Positions 6,765 to 12,498 of a stretch of 13,321 bases of DNA are shown here, one piece after another. Source of the stretch: Frankiaceae bacterium (GTDB lineage Bacteria > Actinomycetota > Actinomycetes > Mycobacteriales > SCTD01); contig JAJAYV010000412.1 in NCBI GenBank assembly GCA_026786045.1, forward strand, positions 1 through 13,321, in the 5' to 3' direction. Position numbers and translations under genes: made by a program. The notes under the pieces are model-generated. The model saw nothing but the letters and a program-made list of their open reading frames with translations, was not told the origin of the DNA and did no database searches. Positions within the stretch are counted from its first letter, which is position 1. The number at the start of each line of letters is the position of its first letter.

Positions 6765-7809
6765 GTGTGCCGGTGCCAGGGCCCGTGGCGGGGACGTCGA
6801 CGGCCTGCAGCAGGTCCTCGCAGACGTCGCGGAGCGGCCGGCTGGTCTTCCGGCTCAGCCCGGTGAGAGCCGACCAGGCGGTGTCGGCGTCGACGTGGTC
6901 GCGGTGCATCAACCAGCCCTGGGCGCGGGCGATGACGGCGCGAGAGGTCAGCGCCTGCTCAAGGTGGGCGTCAAGGTGCTCGGACGGCAGGGCCTCCTGT
7001 GCCGCGGTGAGGACGGTCGAGGCCTGCGCGGCGAACTCGTGCGCCCAATCCGTCTCCTGGCCGGCGAAGGAGGAGGGCGTGCGGGCGTAGATGTTCAGCG
7101 CACCGTGGGCCCTACCACCGTCGCGCAGCGGTGAGGACAGGATGCTCTCGATGCCGCGCGCCCGCGCACGGGGCACGAAGGCCGGCCAGCGGCCCTCGAG
7201 GGCGAGGGCGTCGATCTGGAACGGCTCGCCGTGCCGTGCCGCGTCCAGGCACGGGCCCTGACCGGTGTCGTACTGGTCGCGGTCCATGGCGAGCACGACG
7301 TCGTTGCTCGCGGCGACCGTGCCGTACTGCCCGTCCCGGGGCAGCGTGATGCTGATGCCGTCGGCGTTGCCGATGACCGCCTTCGCCATGGTGACCACGA
7401 GCATCAGGGCGGCGTCGAGCACCTCCCGCGTGGGCCCTGAGCCGGCACGGGCCGCCAGCGCGCCCAGCAGCGCCGGACTCGGCGCGGAAGGCCGGACCGG
7501 ACCCGCTGCGTCGAACAGCCCCGCGGACCGCAGGAGGTCGTGCAGCGCCGGGCTGGCTCCCCGGACGAGGAGCTCACGACCCTCGACGCGCAACCGGGTG
7601 GCCGACTGCTGGAGCGCCACGACGCCGCTGCGCTCGAGCTCGCGGACACCGGAGACGTCGACGGTGACACCGCCGGCGGCGGTCGTGGCGGCAGCGAGCA
7701 GCGAGTGCAGCAGCGGCAGCTCAGCCGCCCGGACATCGCCCACGAGCGTGACGACGGCCTGGTCGACGTCGACCTCGACGGCGCCGGTCAACGCGCCTGA
7801 CCGGCTCAT
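6754..7809 (-). CDS. STAS-GAF-ANTAR regulator (predicted RNA-binding antiterminator)
   Basis: This 351-residue cytoplasmic protein has three domains. STAS occupies residues 11-98, GAF 127-270 (YDTGQGPCLDAARHGEPFQ is the typical signature), and ANTAR 283-336 (SRAVIARAQGWLM then SRKTSRPLRDVCEDLLQA). ANTAR domains bind paired RNA hairpins and prevent termination; the GAF domain would sense a small ligand or redox state. In the STAS domain the usual DSSG phosphorylation motif reads E59-R60-S61-G62, so the normal phospho-serine position is Arg and classical anti-sigma-antagonist switching is unlikely. ATG 7809 was chosen because STAS homology begins about ten residues later and the start overlaps a preceding small ORF by ATGA; the ribosome site (GGGA) is weak, in line with coupling. 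It overlaps the downstream 82-aa gene by 11 bases. Confidence 0.9.
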   Translation of the reverse strand: MSRSGALTGAVEVDVDQAVVTLVGDVRAAELPLLHSLLAAATTAAGGVTVDVSGVRELERSGVVALQQSATRLRVEGRELLVRGASPALHDLLRSAGLFDAAGPVRPSAPSPALLGALAARAGSGPTREVLDAALMLVVTMAKAVIGNADGISITLPRDGQYGTVAASNDVVLAMDRDQYDTGQGPCLDAARHGEPFQIDALALEGRWPAFVPRARARGIESILSSPLRDGGRAHGALNIYARTPSSFAGQETDWAHEFAAQASTVLTAAQEALPSEHLDAHLEQALTSRAVIARAQGWLMHRDHVDADTAWSALTGLSRKTSRPLRDVCEDLLQAVDVPATGPGTGTHGQ

Positions 7810-7931
7810 CGTGCGCGGTCCCGCTGCGACGGCGCGGTGCACGTGCCCTGCAGCTCGATGCGCTGCGCCTCGCGCGGCCCGCCGGCCCGCACGACGTCGA
7901 GCGGCGGCGGTCGGACTGCGGTCACGGGCAT
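7806..7931 (-). CDS. Possible small leader ORF (39-41 aa) upstream of STAS-GAF-ANTAR
   Basis: A short frame runs from ATG 7931 or GTG 7925 to a TGA that overlaps the ATG of the STAS-GAF-ANTAR gene (ATGA). GGAGG lies directly before the ATG and six bases before the GTG, so GTG 7925 (39 residues) is the better start. The peptide is basic and unlike any family I know; its C-terminal half reads PREAQRIELQGTCTAPSQRD. It may be a translated leader that couples or regulates the operon, or a chance ORF. Confidence 0.4.
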   Translation of the reverse strand: MPVTAVRPPPLDVVRAGGPREAQRIELQGTCTAPSQRDRAR

Positions 7932-8042
7932 CCTCCGGCGGCTGCGGCCGGGGGCTGGGCCATCGGGGGGACCCGCGACGGGGCGACTTGCGCAGTCCCG
8001 TCGTGCCAGCCGGCTGTGGACCCAACCGGGGGCCTGATGCTA

Positions 8043-8060
8043 GGGCACCTGTGGGTGCCC
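8043..8060. promoter_or_regulatory. Hairpin/operator GGGCACC-TGTG-GGTGCCC in the divergent region
   Basis: A perfect 7-bp inverted repeat with a 4-base spacer lies between the STAS-GAF-ANTAR operon and the truncated EAL gene, about 110 bases upstream of the small leader ORF. As DNA it could be an operator, and as RNA from the minus strand it would form a stable hairpin in the 5' leader. The loop does not match the hexaloop of known ANTAR target hairpins. Confidence 0.4.
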
Positions 8061-8088
8061 GTCTACGGATCGACCAAGCACCCGGGGA

Positions 8089-8613
8089 CAGCTCTACGAC
8101 CAGCCGGGACGCGCGCTGGCACTGTCGGTGAACGTCTCGGTGCACCAGCTGATGGCGGGCGGGTTCGTGGCGTCGACCCTGGAGGTCCTCGAGCAGACCG
8201 GCATGCCCCCGGATCTGCTGCTCCTGGAGATCACGGAGAGCGTGTTCATCCACGACGCAGAGCGCGTCCCGCAGGTCATCGCCGACCTGCGGGGCTCTGG
8301 CATCGGGGTGGCGCTGGACGACTTCGGCACCGGCTACTCCTCGCTGGGGTACCTGCGGCGCTTCCCGGTCGACCTGCTCAAGATCGACCAGTCCTTCGTG
8401 GCCGACATCGGCCTCGACCCGGCGGCCACGACGATCGTGCAGTCGGTGATCTCGCTGGCGTCCGGCCTCGGCCTGTCGGTCATCGCGGAGGGCGTGCAGA
8501 CCGAGCGGCAGCGGGACGTGCTCACGGCCATGGGCTGCCAGCTCGCGCAGGGCTTCCTGTTCCACCCGGCGCTGCCCGCCCGGGCTGTGGCCAAGCACCT
8601 CGCCCGAGCCTGA
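8089..8613 (+). pseudogene. Truncated EAL domain (N-terminal part with the EAL motif missing)
   Basis: The frame is open from 8044 to the stop at 8611-8613, but recognisable EAL homology starts only near 8089 (QLYDQPGRALALSVNVSVHQL). Present are VNVS, LEITES, DDFGTGYSSL, LLKIDQSF, AEGVQTE and the GCQLAQGFLF segment. The first third of the domain, with the metal-binding E-A-L motif, is absent, so phosphodiesterase activity is not expected. The only usable start is GTG 8128, which has no ribosome site. The remaining frame is clean, so truncation is recent or the fragment is kept as a binding module. It differs clearly from the EAL domain at 4573-6519, so it is not a local copy. An intact gene would have extended upstream where the divergent promoter region now lies. 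Confidence 0.75.
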
Positions 8614-8615
8614 GC

Positions 8616-8644
8616 GGCCAGGGCAGGGACTCCGCTGCCCGGCC
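8616..8644 (+). terminator. Probable terminator hairpin after the EAL fragment
   Basis: Just after the EAL stop, GGCC-A-GGGCAG (8616-8626) pairs with CTGCCC-GGCC (8635-8644) with one bulged A and an 8-base loop. A short T run follows a few bases later (TTTT within 8645-8660). The hairpin separates the fragment from the next gene. Confidence 0.5.
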
Positions 8645-8737
8645 CCTGTTGCAGTTTTCAGCTTCCGCGTGAAACCACGCCCCGTCGCCCTGCTGGCCCG
8701 AGTCCCGGTCTACGGTTCGTGTGAGCATCGTCAGGTG

Positions 8738-9952
8738 ATGTCGTTGACCGCCTCCCGGCTGCAACGGGTGCCGCGTCGGCGCTGGGTGCTGCTGGCCGGT
8801 GTGGCGGTAGCGGCGGTCCTGCTCGCGTTGTGGTGGCGTTCGGCCTTCGACGCCCAGCCGGCCCCGGCCCGGTGGGCGGCGGATGCGGAGGCTCCACCCT
8901 CGGGCAACGTCACCGTCTTCCAGGCACCACCGGACCTGCCCGCGCTGTCCAAGAGCCCGTTCGAGGACGAGCCGCGGGAGGGCTACGGCGTCAGGGACGC
9001 GGTCGTGGCGCCGGACGGCACGGTCTGGGTGCAGCAGGACAGGCGCTTCTTCGAGATCGACAACCAGTCCCTGCAGGGTTGGGACAGCCGGGGCCGGGCG
9101 CTGCTGGCTTTGCGGCCGGACGGCGTCGTGGAGGTCCTCGAGACGCCGTACGACGACAACGACGTGGGCGTCGTCCCCCTGTGCGCCGGTAGCGACGGGA
9201 CCCTGTTCGCCCGCGCAGACAGCTCGGCCGCTCTGGTCGCACGCTCGCCGGCCGGTCAGTGGCGAGAGGTCACGGCAACCGCGCCGGCGGACCCATACCA
9301 GTACCCCCGCAACGACGGCGGCCCGGCTTCTGAGACCTTCGTCGGGGCTGAGGGCTGCGCCCTCGAGGCTGACGGTGACCTGCTGGTGCTCGACGGCTGC
9401 ACCGTCCGGCGCATCGACCAGGCCGGTGTCATCACGACCGTGGCAGGACGAGAGGTGCCGGGCGACCTGGCGTTCGGCTGCGGCGAGGCCGACAACCGCG
9501 AGAGCTCGGTACCCAGCCCGGAGCCGCTGCTGCTGTCCGGCCCGGCCACCGCCACCGACCTGCCGCGGATGGTCAGCATCGCGATCGACGCCGACGGCGG
9601 CGTCTGGCTGGGCAGCCTGGTCGGGCTCCGGCGTCTGGAGCCCCAGCCGGACGGGTCGTACGTCATCGCCACGGTGCAGACCCGCGCCTTCGGACGGCAG
9701 GAGGACATCCGGTGGAGCGTCACCGAGGCGCTGACCGACATCGCCCCGCTCGATGACGGCCGGGTCCTGGTCCTGGGGCAGGCCGGGCTGTTCGTCCTGG
9801 GCACCGACGGGGTCCTGCGCGGCACCGACCTGCGGGAGCACCGCCGCATCGCCGTCCGTGGCGGGCAGCTCCTGAGCAGCGGCCCGGTAGCCGATGGTGG
9901 CGAAGGCCTACGTCTGGCGCAGATTCCTCACCTGGTGCTCGGGCAGCCCTAG
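8738..9952 (+). CDS. Membrane-anchored beta-propeller-like protein
   Basis: This 404-residue protein begins with a basic segment (RLQRVPRRR) followed by one membrane helix at about residues 15-34 (WVLLAGVAVAAVLLALWW), with the rest predicted outside the cytoplasm. The extracellular part has propeller/NHL-like blades: VVAPDGTVWVQQDRRFFEID, a central blade with LLVLDGCTVRRIDQAG then ITTVAG, AIDADGGVWLGSLVGLRRLE, and a final blade near LGQAGLFVLGTDG. No catalytic motif is seen, so it may bind ligand, wall or protein. ATG 8738 was preferred over an upstream frame start at 8669 because it places the basic residues and helix as a signal anchor; the ribosome site (CAGG) is weak. A possible -10 TACGGT lies at 8711-8716. 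The lipoprotein gene follows after about 105 bases. Confidence 0.75.
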   Translation: MSLTASRLQRVPRRRWVLLAGVAVAAVLLALWWRSAFDAQPAPARWAADAEAPPSGNVTVFQAPPDLPALSKSPFEDEPREGYGVRDAVVAPDGTVWVQQDRRFFEIDNQSLQGWDSRGRALLALRPDGVVEVLETPYDDNDVGVVPLCAGSDGTLFARADSSAALVARSPAGQWREVTATAPADPYQYPRNDGGPASETFVGAEGCALEADGDLLVLDGCTVRRIDQAGVITTVAGREVPGDLAFGCGEADNRESSVPSPEPLLLSGPATATDLPRMVSIAIDADGGVWLGSLVGLRRLEPQPDGSYVIATVQTRAFGRQEDIRWSVTEALTDIAPLDDGRVLVLGQAGLFVLGTDGVLRGTDLREHRRIAVRGGQLLSSGPVADGGEGLRLAQIPHLVLGQP

Positions 9953-9979
9953 CTGTACTGACCAGGCACGTTCTTCGAA

Positions 9980-9998
9980 ATCGTGTGACGACCACGAT
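9980..9998. promoter_or_regulatory. Inverted repeat ATCGTG-N7-CACGAT between the two envelope genes
   Basis: A perfect 6-bp inverted repeat with a 7-base spacer lies in the 105-bp gap between the propeller-like gene and the lipoprotein gene, in a locally less GC-rich stretch. It could be an operator for the lipoprotein gene or a weak terminator of the upstream gene. Confidence 0.3.
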
Positions 9999-10057
9999 CT
10001 GAGTGATCTTGGGCTGCGAAGGCGGAACCGCAGGCGCGTTCAAGGAGTCCAAGCGTC

Positions 10058-10930
10058 ATGAGCCCCATCCGCCGTCTGGCCTCCGCCTTCAGCTGCCTGG
10101 TGTTGCTGAGCGCATGTGGAGCGGGTGAGGCCACCTTGAGCAGTGAGGGCGGTGCCGACCCGCTACTGCACACCGGTAGCGGCACGGTGCTCGAGTCACC
10201 CGATCAAGGACCCGAGCTCTGCCTGGGCCCGATTGCCTTGAGCCTGCCGCCGCAGTGCGGAGGCGTCCCTTTAGTGGGCTGGCAGTGGGAGAGCGTCAGC
10301 GGCGAGCAGACAGCGATCGGCACCACGTGGGGGGAGTACGGCGTCACCGGCAGCTTCGACGGTGAGGTCTTGACGCTCACCGAACCCGCTGGTGAGCCGG
10401 TGACGACTGCGGGCCCGGGCGCCTCCCATAGCGAGCAGGACCCGTTCGCCACGCCGTGCCCGGAGCCCGCCGGCGGATGGATCCCCGTCGATCCTTCCCG
10501 CAGCGGCGAGGACGCCGTCCAGGCGGCCAACGCCTACGCCCAGAGCCAGAGCGACCACGCGGCCTTCTGGGTGGATCACCTCGCCCCGGCCGACCAGGAG
10601 CCCGCCGCGGACAGCCCGATGATCCTCAACGTCGCCTTCACCGGCGAGCTGCAGCGGCACGAGCGCGAGCTGCGTCAGGTCTGGGGCGGCCCGCTGTGCG
10701 TGCAGGAGATGAAGCACACCGCCGCCGAGCTCCGGGGCATCCAGGACGACTTCTCCAACGGCGCCGCGGCTGAGTCCGGCCTGCAGGTGCTGTGGTCCGG
10801 TGCGCTGGAGCACCAGCAGAAGGTCGAGGTGGGCGTCGTCGCGGTGACCGATGCCCAGCGCCAGGACGTCGCGGAGCGGTACGGCGCAGGCCTGGTCGAG
10901 CTCGTGCCCGGCCTGAGGCCGGTTCGGTAG
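10058..10930 (+). CDS. Lipoprotein of unknown function
   Basis: This 290-residue protein starts at ATG 10058 after AAGGAG at 10042-10047 (spacing about ten bases). The signal peptide has MSPIRR, a hydrophobic core and the lipobox L-S-A-C with C20 as the lipidated cysteine, so it should be anchored outside the membrane. The block LCLGPIALSLPPQCGG (about residues 55-70) then GWQWESV and TWGEYGVTGSFDGEVLTLTE resembles a recurrent segment of uncharacterised actinobacterial lipoproteins. The C-terminal half is helical, with charged stretches and a few cysteines that could pair. No enzyme motif is recognised. It lies downstream of the propeller-like gene and may be part of the same envelope unit, though the inverted repeat between them suggests separate control. 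Confidence 0.8.
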   Translation: MSPIRRLASAFSCLVLLSACGAGEATLSSEGGADPLLHTGSGTVLESPDQGPELCLGPIALSLPPQCGGVPLVGWQWESVSGEQTAIGTTWGEYGVTGSFDGEVLTLTEPAGEPVTTAGPGASHSEQDPFATPCPEPAGGWIPVDPSRSGEDAVQAANAYAQSQSDHAAFWVDHLAPADQEPAADSPMILNVAFTGELQRHERELRQVWGGPLCVQEMKHTAAELRGIQDDFSNGAAAESGLQVLWSGALEHQQKVEVGVVAVTDAQRQDVAERYGAGLVELVPGLRPVR

Positions 10931-11010
10931 GCAGAGACCCGGCTCGTCAGGTCACTGGCCCGGATTGACGCTGCGGGTCGGCCGGAGCAGCCTGGCGCGA
11001 GGACCTGTGC

Positions 11011-11277
11011 GTGGCGACCGTTCTTCTGCCGCCCGGTGAGGCCGCCCAGCTGGTGGGCAACATCGCCGATGGGCTCGCCCGGCTGGCAACCGTCGATGCC
11101 GCCTCACCCGCGGAGGTTGCCGAGGGCGGCTTCCTCTCCCCGGGAGACGGCGGTGGGCTCCCCGACGGACCCACGATGCCTTGGGGTGGGCCGTTCGAGG
11201 TCGCGGCGCCCCGAGCGCACGGGTGTAGAGCGTCCGGTCGACGTCAAAGACGTGCCGGGTGCCGTGCTTGGCCGTGA
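11011..11277 (+). CDS. Uncertain small ORF (88 aa)
   Basis: GTG 11011 follows a GAGGA-type ribosome site (about 10999-11003). The first 50 residues look like a real helical protein (LPPGEAAQLVGNIADGLARL) with reasonable third-position bias, but the last 30 residues (from about PWGGPFEVAAPRAHG) are arginine-rich and overlap the minus-strand fragment in antisense, which suggests the original reading frame was lost. No family recognised. Confidence 0.25.
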   Translation: MATVLLPPGEAAQLVGNIADGLARLATVDAASPAEVAEGGFLSPGDGGGLPDGPTMPWGGPFEVAAPRAHGCRASGRRQRRAGCRAWP

Positions 11278-11329
11278 CGACCAAGCGCCCGGAGGCGCTC
11301 GGCCCGAGCTCGGTCTCGCTGTCCGTCAT
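11207..11329 (-). pseudogene. N-terminal fragment of a small hypothetical protein
   Basis: ATG 11329 opens a frame whose first 41 residues are protein-like, including GRLVVTAKHGTRHVFDVDRT, a pattern reminiscent of small actinobacterial proteins with a beta-strand N-terminus. After RALGA (about 11207) the same frame becomes arginine/proline-rich down to 10952, and the other frames do not continue it convincingly, so the gene appears broken by an indel or rearrangement. The ribosome site is weak. Confidence 0.3.
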
Positions 11330-11392
11330 GCCGCCAGCGTGCTCCCCGCCACGGACAGCGCACTTGACGGTGCCAAGCCGGCGCGGCTTGTG

Positions 11393-11929
11393 TCAGCCGT
11401 CGCCCGACAACACCTCCAGGCGACACGTCACCTGCGTGTCGCCCGGTGCCAGGACACCGGTCCGGTACCGCAGGCGGGTCGGCTGCGCGGATGCCGAATC
11501 CGCCGCTGGAACAGTCACCATCGTGCTGCAGAGGTCGGTGCCGGGCCGGCTCGCGTCCAGCTCGGAGTCTGACAGCGGCCGGCAGCCGCTGGGCTCGCAG
11601 CCCTGCGTCCAGGCGCTCACCTCTAGCTTGCCTGCCACGACGTCCAGCACGACCGTGTCCGACTCGCCGAGCTGCACCGCGCCTCGAGCAAGCTCGGAGC
11701 CTGCCGGTCCGTCGGTCACCGACACGACCCCGTAGCCGCCTTCGACGAAGAGCATCCCGACCAGAACGAGCTCGACGTCGATGGTCGGGGCGGAACTCAC
11801 GGGCCTCGGCGCCGTAGATGGGCCGGATACGGGCTCCGGGTCAGTCACGTCCGCCGGGGTTGAGCCGCTGCAGCCCAGCAGGCCGGTGAGCAGAAGACTT
11901 GCGAGCACACCTGCGCGGCTTGGTGACAC
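11393..11929 (-). CDS. Small lipoprotein of unknown function (178 aa)
   Basis: The frame is open from 12142, but GTG 11929 was chosen because it gives a lipoprotein signal peptide: V-S-P-S-R, then a hydrophobic core (AGVLASLLLTGLLGC) with lipobox L-L-G-C and C20 as lipid site. A Ser/Thr/Pro-rich linker (about residues 21-45) leads to a beta-rich domain containing IDVELVLVGMLFVEGGYGVV and VVLDVVAGKLEVSAW, with six further cysteines outside the signal that could form disulfides. No catalytic motif is recognised. The ribosome site is poor. The upstream extension of the frame contains a separate helix-turn-helix relic rather than part of this protein. It is likely an extracytoplasmic binding or structural protein. 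Confidence 0.65.
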   Translation of the reverse strand: MSPSRAGVLASLLLTGLLGCSGSTPADVTDPEPVSGPSTAPRPVSSAPTIDVELVLVGMLFVEGGYGVVSVTDGPAGSELARGAVQLGESDTVVLDVVAGKLEVSAWTQGCEPSGCRPLSDSELDASRPGTDLCSTMVTVPAADSASAQPTRLRYRTGVLAPGDTQVTCRLEVLSGDG

Positions 11930-12016
11930 GTCGTTGTGACGGCGCCGACGTGCTGATGGTTCCGAGCAAGGGCGGCCGCAGGCTCGGTTCTGGCCGGGCG
12001 GCGGCGGCCGTTGGGT

Positions 12017-12149
12017 TTCGCGGCGCGACTCACGCGCGTGCTGGGCGACACGGCTCTTGGACAGGCCCGTCGCCCGGGCGATGCCGTCGTAGCTCAGCCA
12101 GCAGGGCGACGGCCGCAGTGAAGGTGATCGAAGCACCAGCAAACCGCAC
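12017..12149 (-). pseudogene. Frameshifted helix-turn-helix relic
   Basis: On the minus strand one frame reads GASITFTAAVALLA (from GTG 12149) and then stops making sense, while the next frame continues with LSYDGIARATGLSKSRVAQ and HARESRRE (12097-12017), a clear helix-turn-helix signature (IA..TGLS.SRVAQ). A single +1 shift near 12098 would join them into one small DNA-binding protein. No start with a ribosome site gives the whole. It is most likely a decayed regulator gene lying before the lipoprotein. Confidence 0.4.
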
Positions 12150-12168
12150 TACGCGTATTGCGCTACGC
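12146..12168. repeat. 9-bp direct repeats GC(A/G)CTACGC
   Basis: GCACTACGC (12146-12154) and GCGCTACGC (12160-12168) are spaced 14 bp apart and flank the palindrome TACGCGTA (12150-12157), overlapping the stop of the winged-helix gene. They may be an operator or a chance repeat. Confidence 0.3.
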
Positions 12169-12477
12169 CTGCTGCGTCGTGTCGCCGAGGGCGTCCAGCA
12201 CGTCGTCCACCGCCCGGCCCTGGTCGAGCGGGTGACGCAGCGGCCCGCCGAGCACGTGGTAGGAGTTGCGGCGGCCCACCCGGGTGCGTCGCACGTAGCC
12301 GGCGCCCTCGAGGTCACCCAGGATGAGTTGGACGGCGCGTTCGGTGACCCCGACGGCGTCAGCGATCTCGCGCAGCCGCGCGTGCGGGTCGCGGCGCACG
12401 ACGAGCAGCACGTGGGCGTGGTTGGTGAGGAAGGTCCAGCCCCGTGCTGCCGGTGCGCCGCCGTCCGCCTCGGCCAT
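12163..12477 (-). CDS. Winged helix-turn-helix transcriptional regulator (MarR/ArsR-like)
   Basis: This 104-residue cytoplasmic protein starts GWTFLTNHAHVLLVVRRDP (residues 13-31), typical of a widespread actinobacterial winged-helix family. The recognition region REIADAVGVTERAVQLILGD (about 36-55) is followed by the wing (YVRRTRVGRRNSYHV, about 61-75) and a C-terminal helix after PLRHPLDQG. No cysteine pair or effector domain is present, so the signal it senses is unknown. ATG 12477 lies 21 bases after the stop of the baeRF-like gene on the same strand, so the two are probably co-transcribed. No clear ribosome site is visible. Confidence 0.85.
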   Translation of the reverse strand: MAEADGGAPAARGWTFLTNHAHVLLVVRRDPHARLREIADAVGVTERAVQLILGDLEGAGYVRRTRVGRRNSYHVLGGPLRHPLDQGRAVDDVLDALGDTTQQA

Positions 12478-12498
12478 GGTGTCGAGCGTAGAGGTGCC

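Larger units (their letters stand above)
10931..11392. other. Gene-poor stretch with coding-like fragments
   Basis: This 460-bp stretch has no intact gene that I can support. Two fragments look coding: a plus-strand frame at 11011-11277 and the N-terminus of a minus-strand gene ending near 11207. They overlap, so at most one can be functional in full. Codon usage is less clean than in neighbouring genes. No IS ends or tRNA were found. Confidence 0.5.

Noticed and set aside
8043..8060. ANTAR target RNA hairpin
   Set aside because: Known ANTAR targets are paired hairpins with hexaloops containing conserved A and G; this is a single stem with a tetraloop.
7810..8598. N-terminal extension of the STAS-GAF-ANTAR frame to 8598
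   Set aside because: It is antisense to the EAL fragment and lacks domain homology; the STAS domain begins right after ATG 7809.
8738..8740. Alternative start at 8669 for the propeller-like gene
   Set aside because: It adds 23 residues before the basic n-region and would cover the putative -10 element; the signal-anchor layout favours 8738.
8522..9841. 439-aa minus-strand ORF
   Set aside because: It is antisense to the propeller-like gene and the end of the EAL fragment; composition fits a shadow frame.
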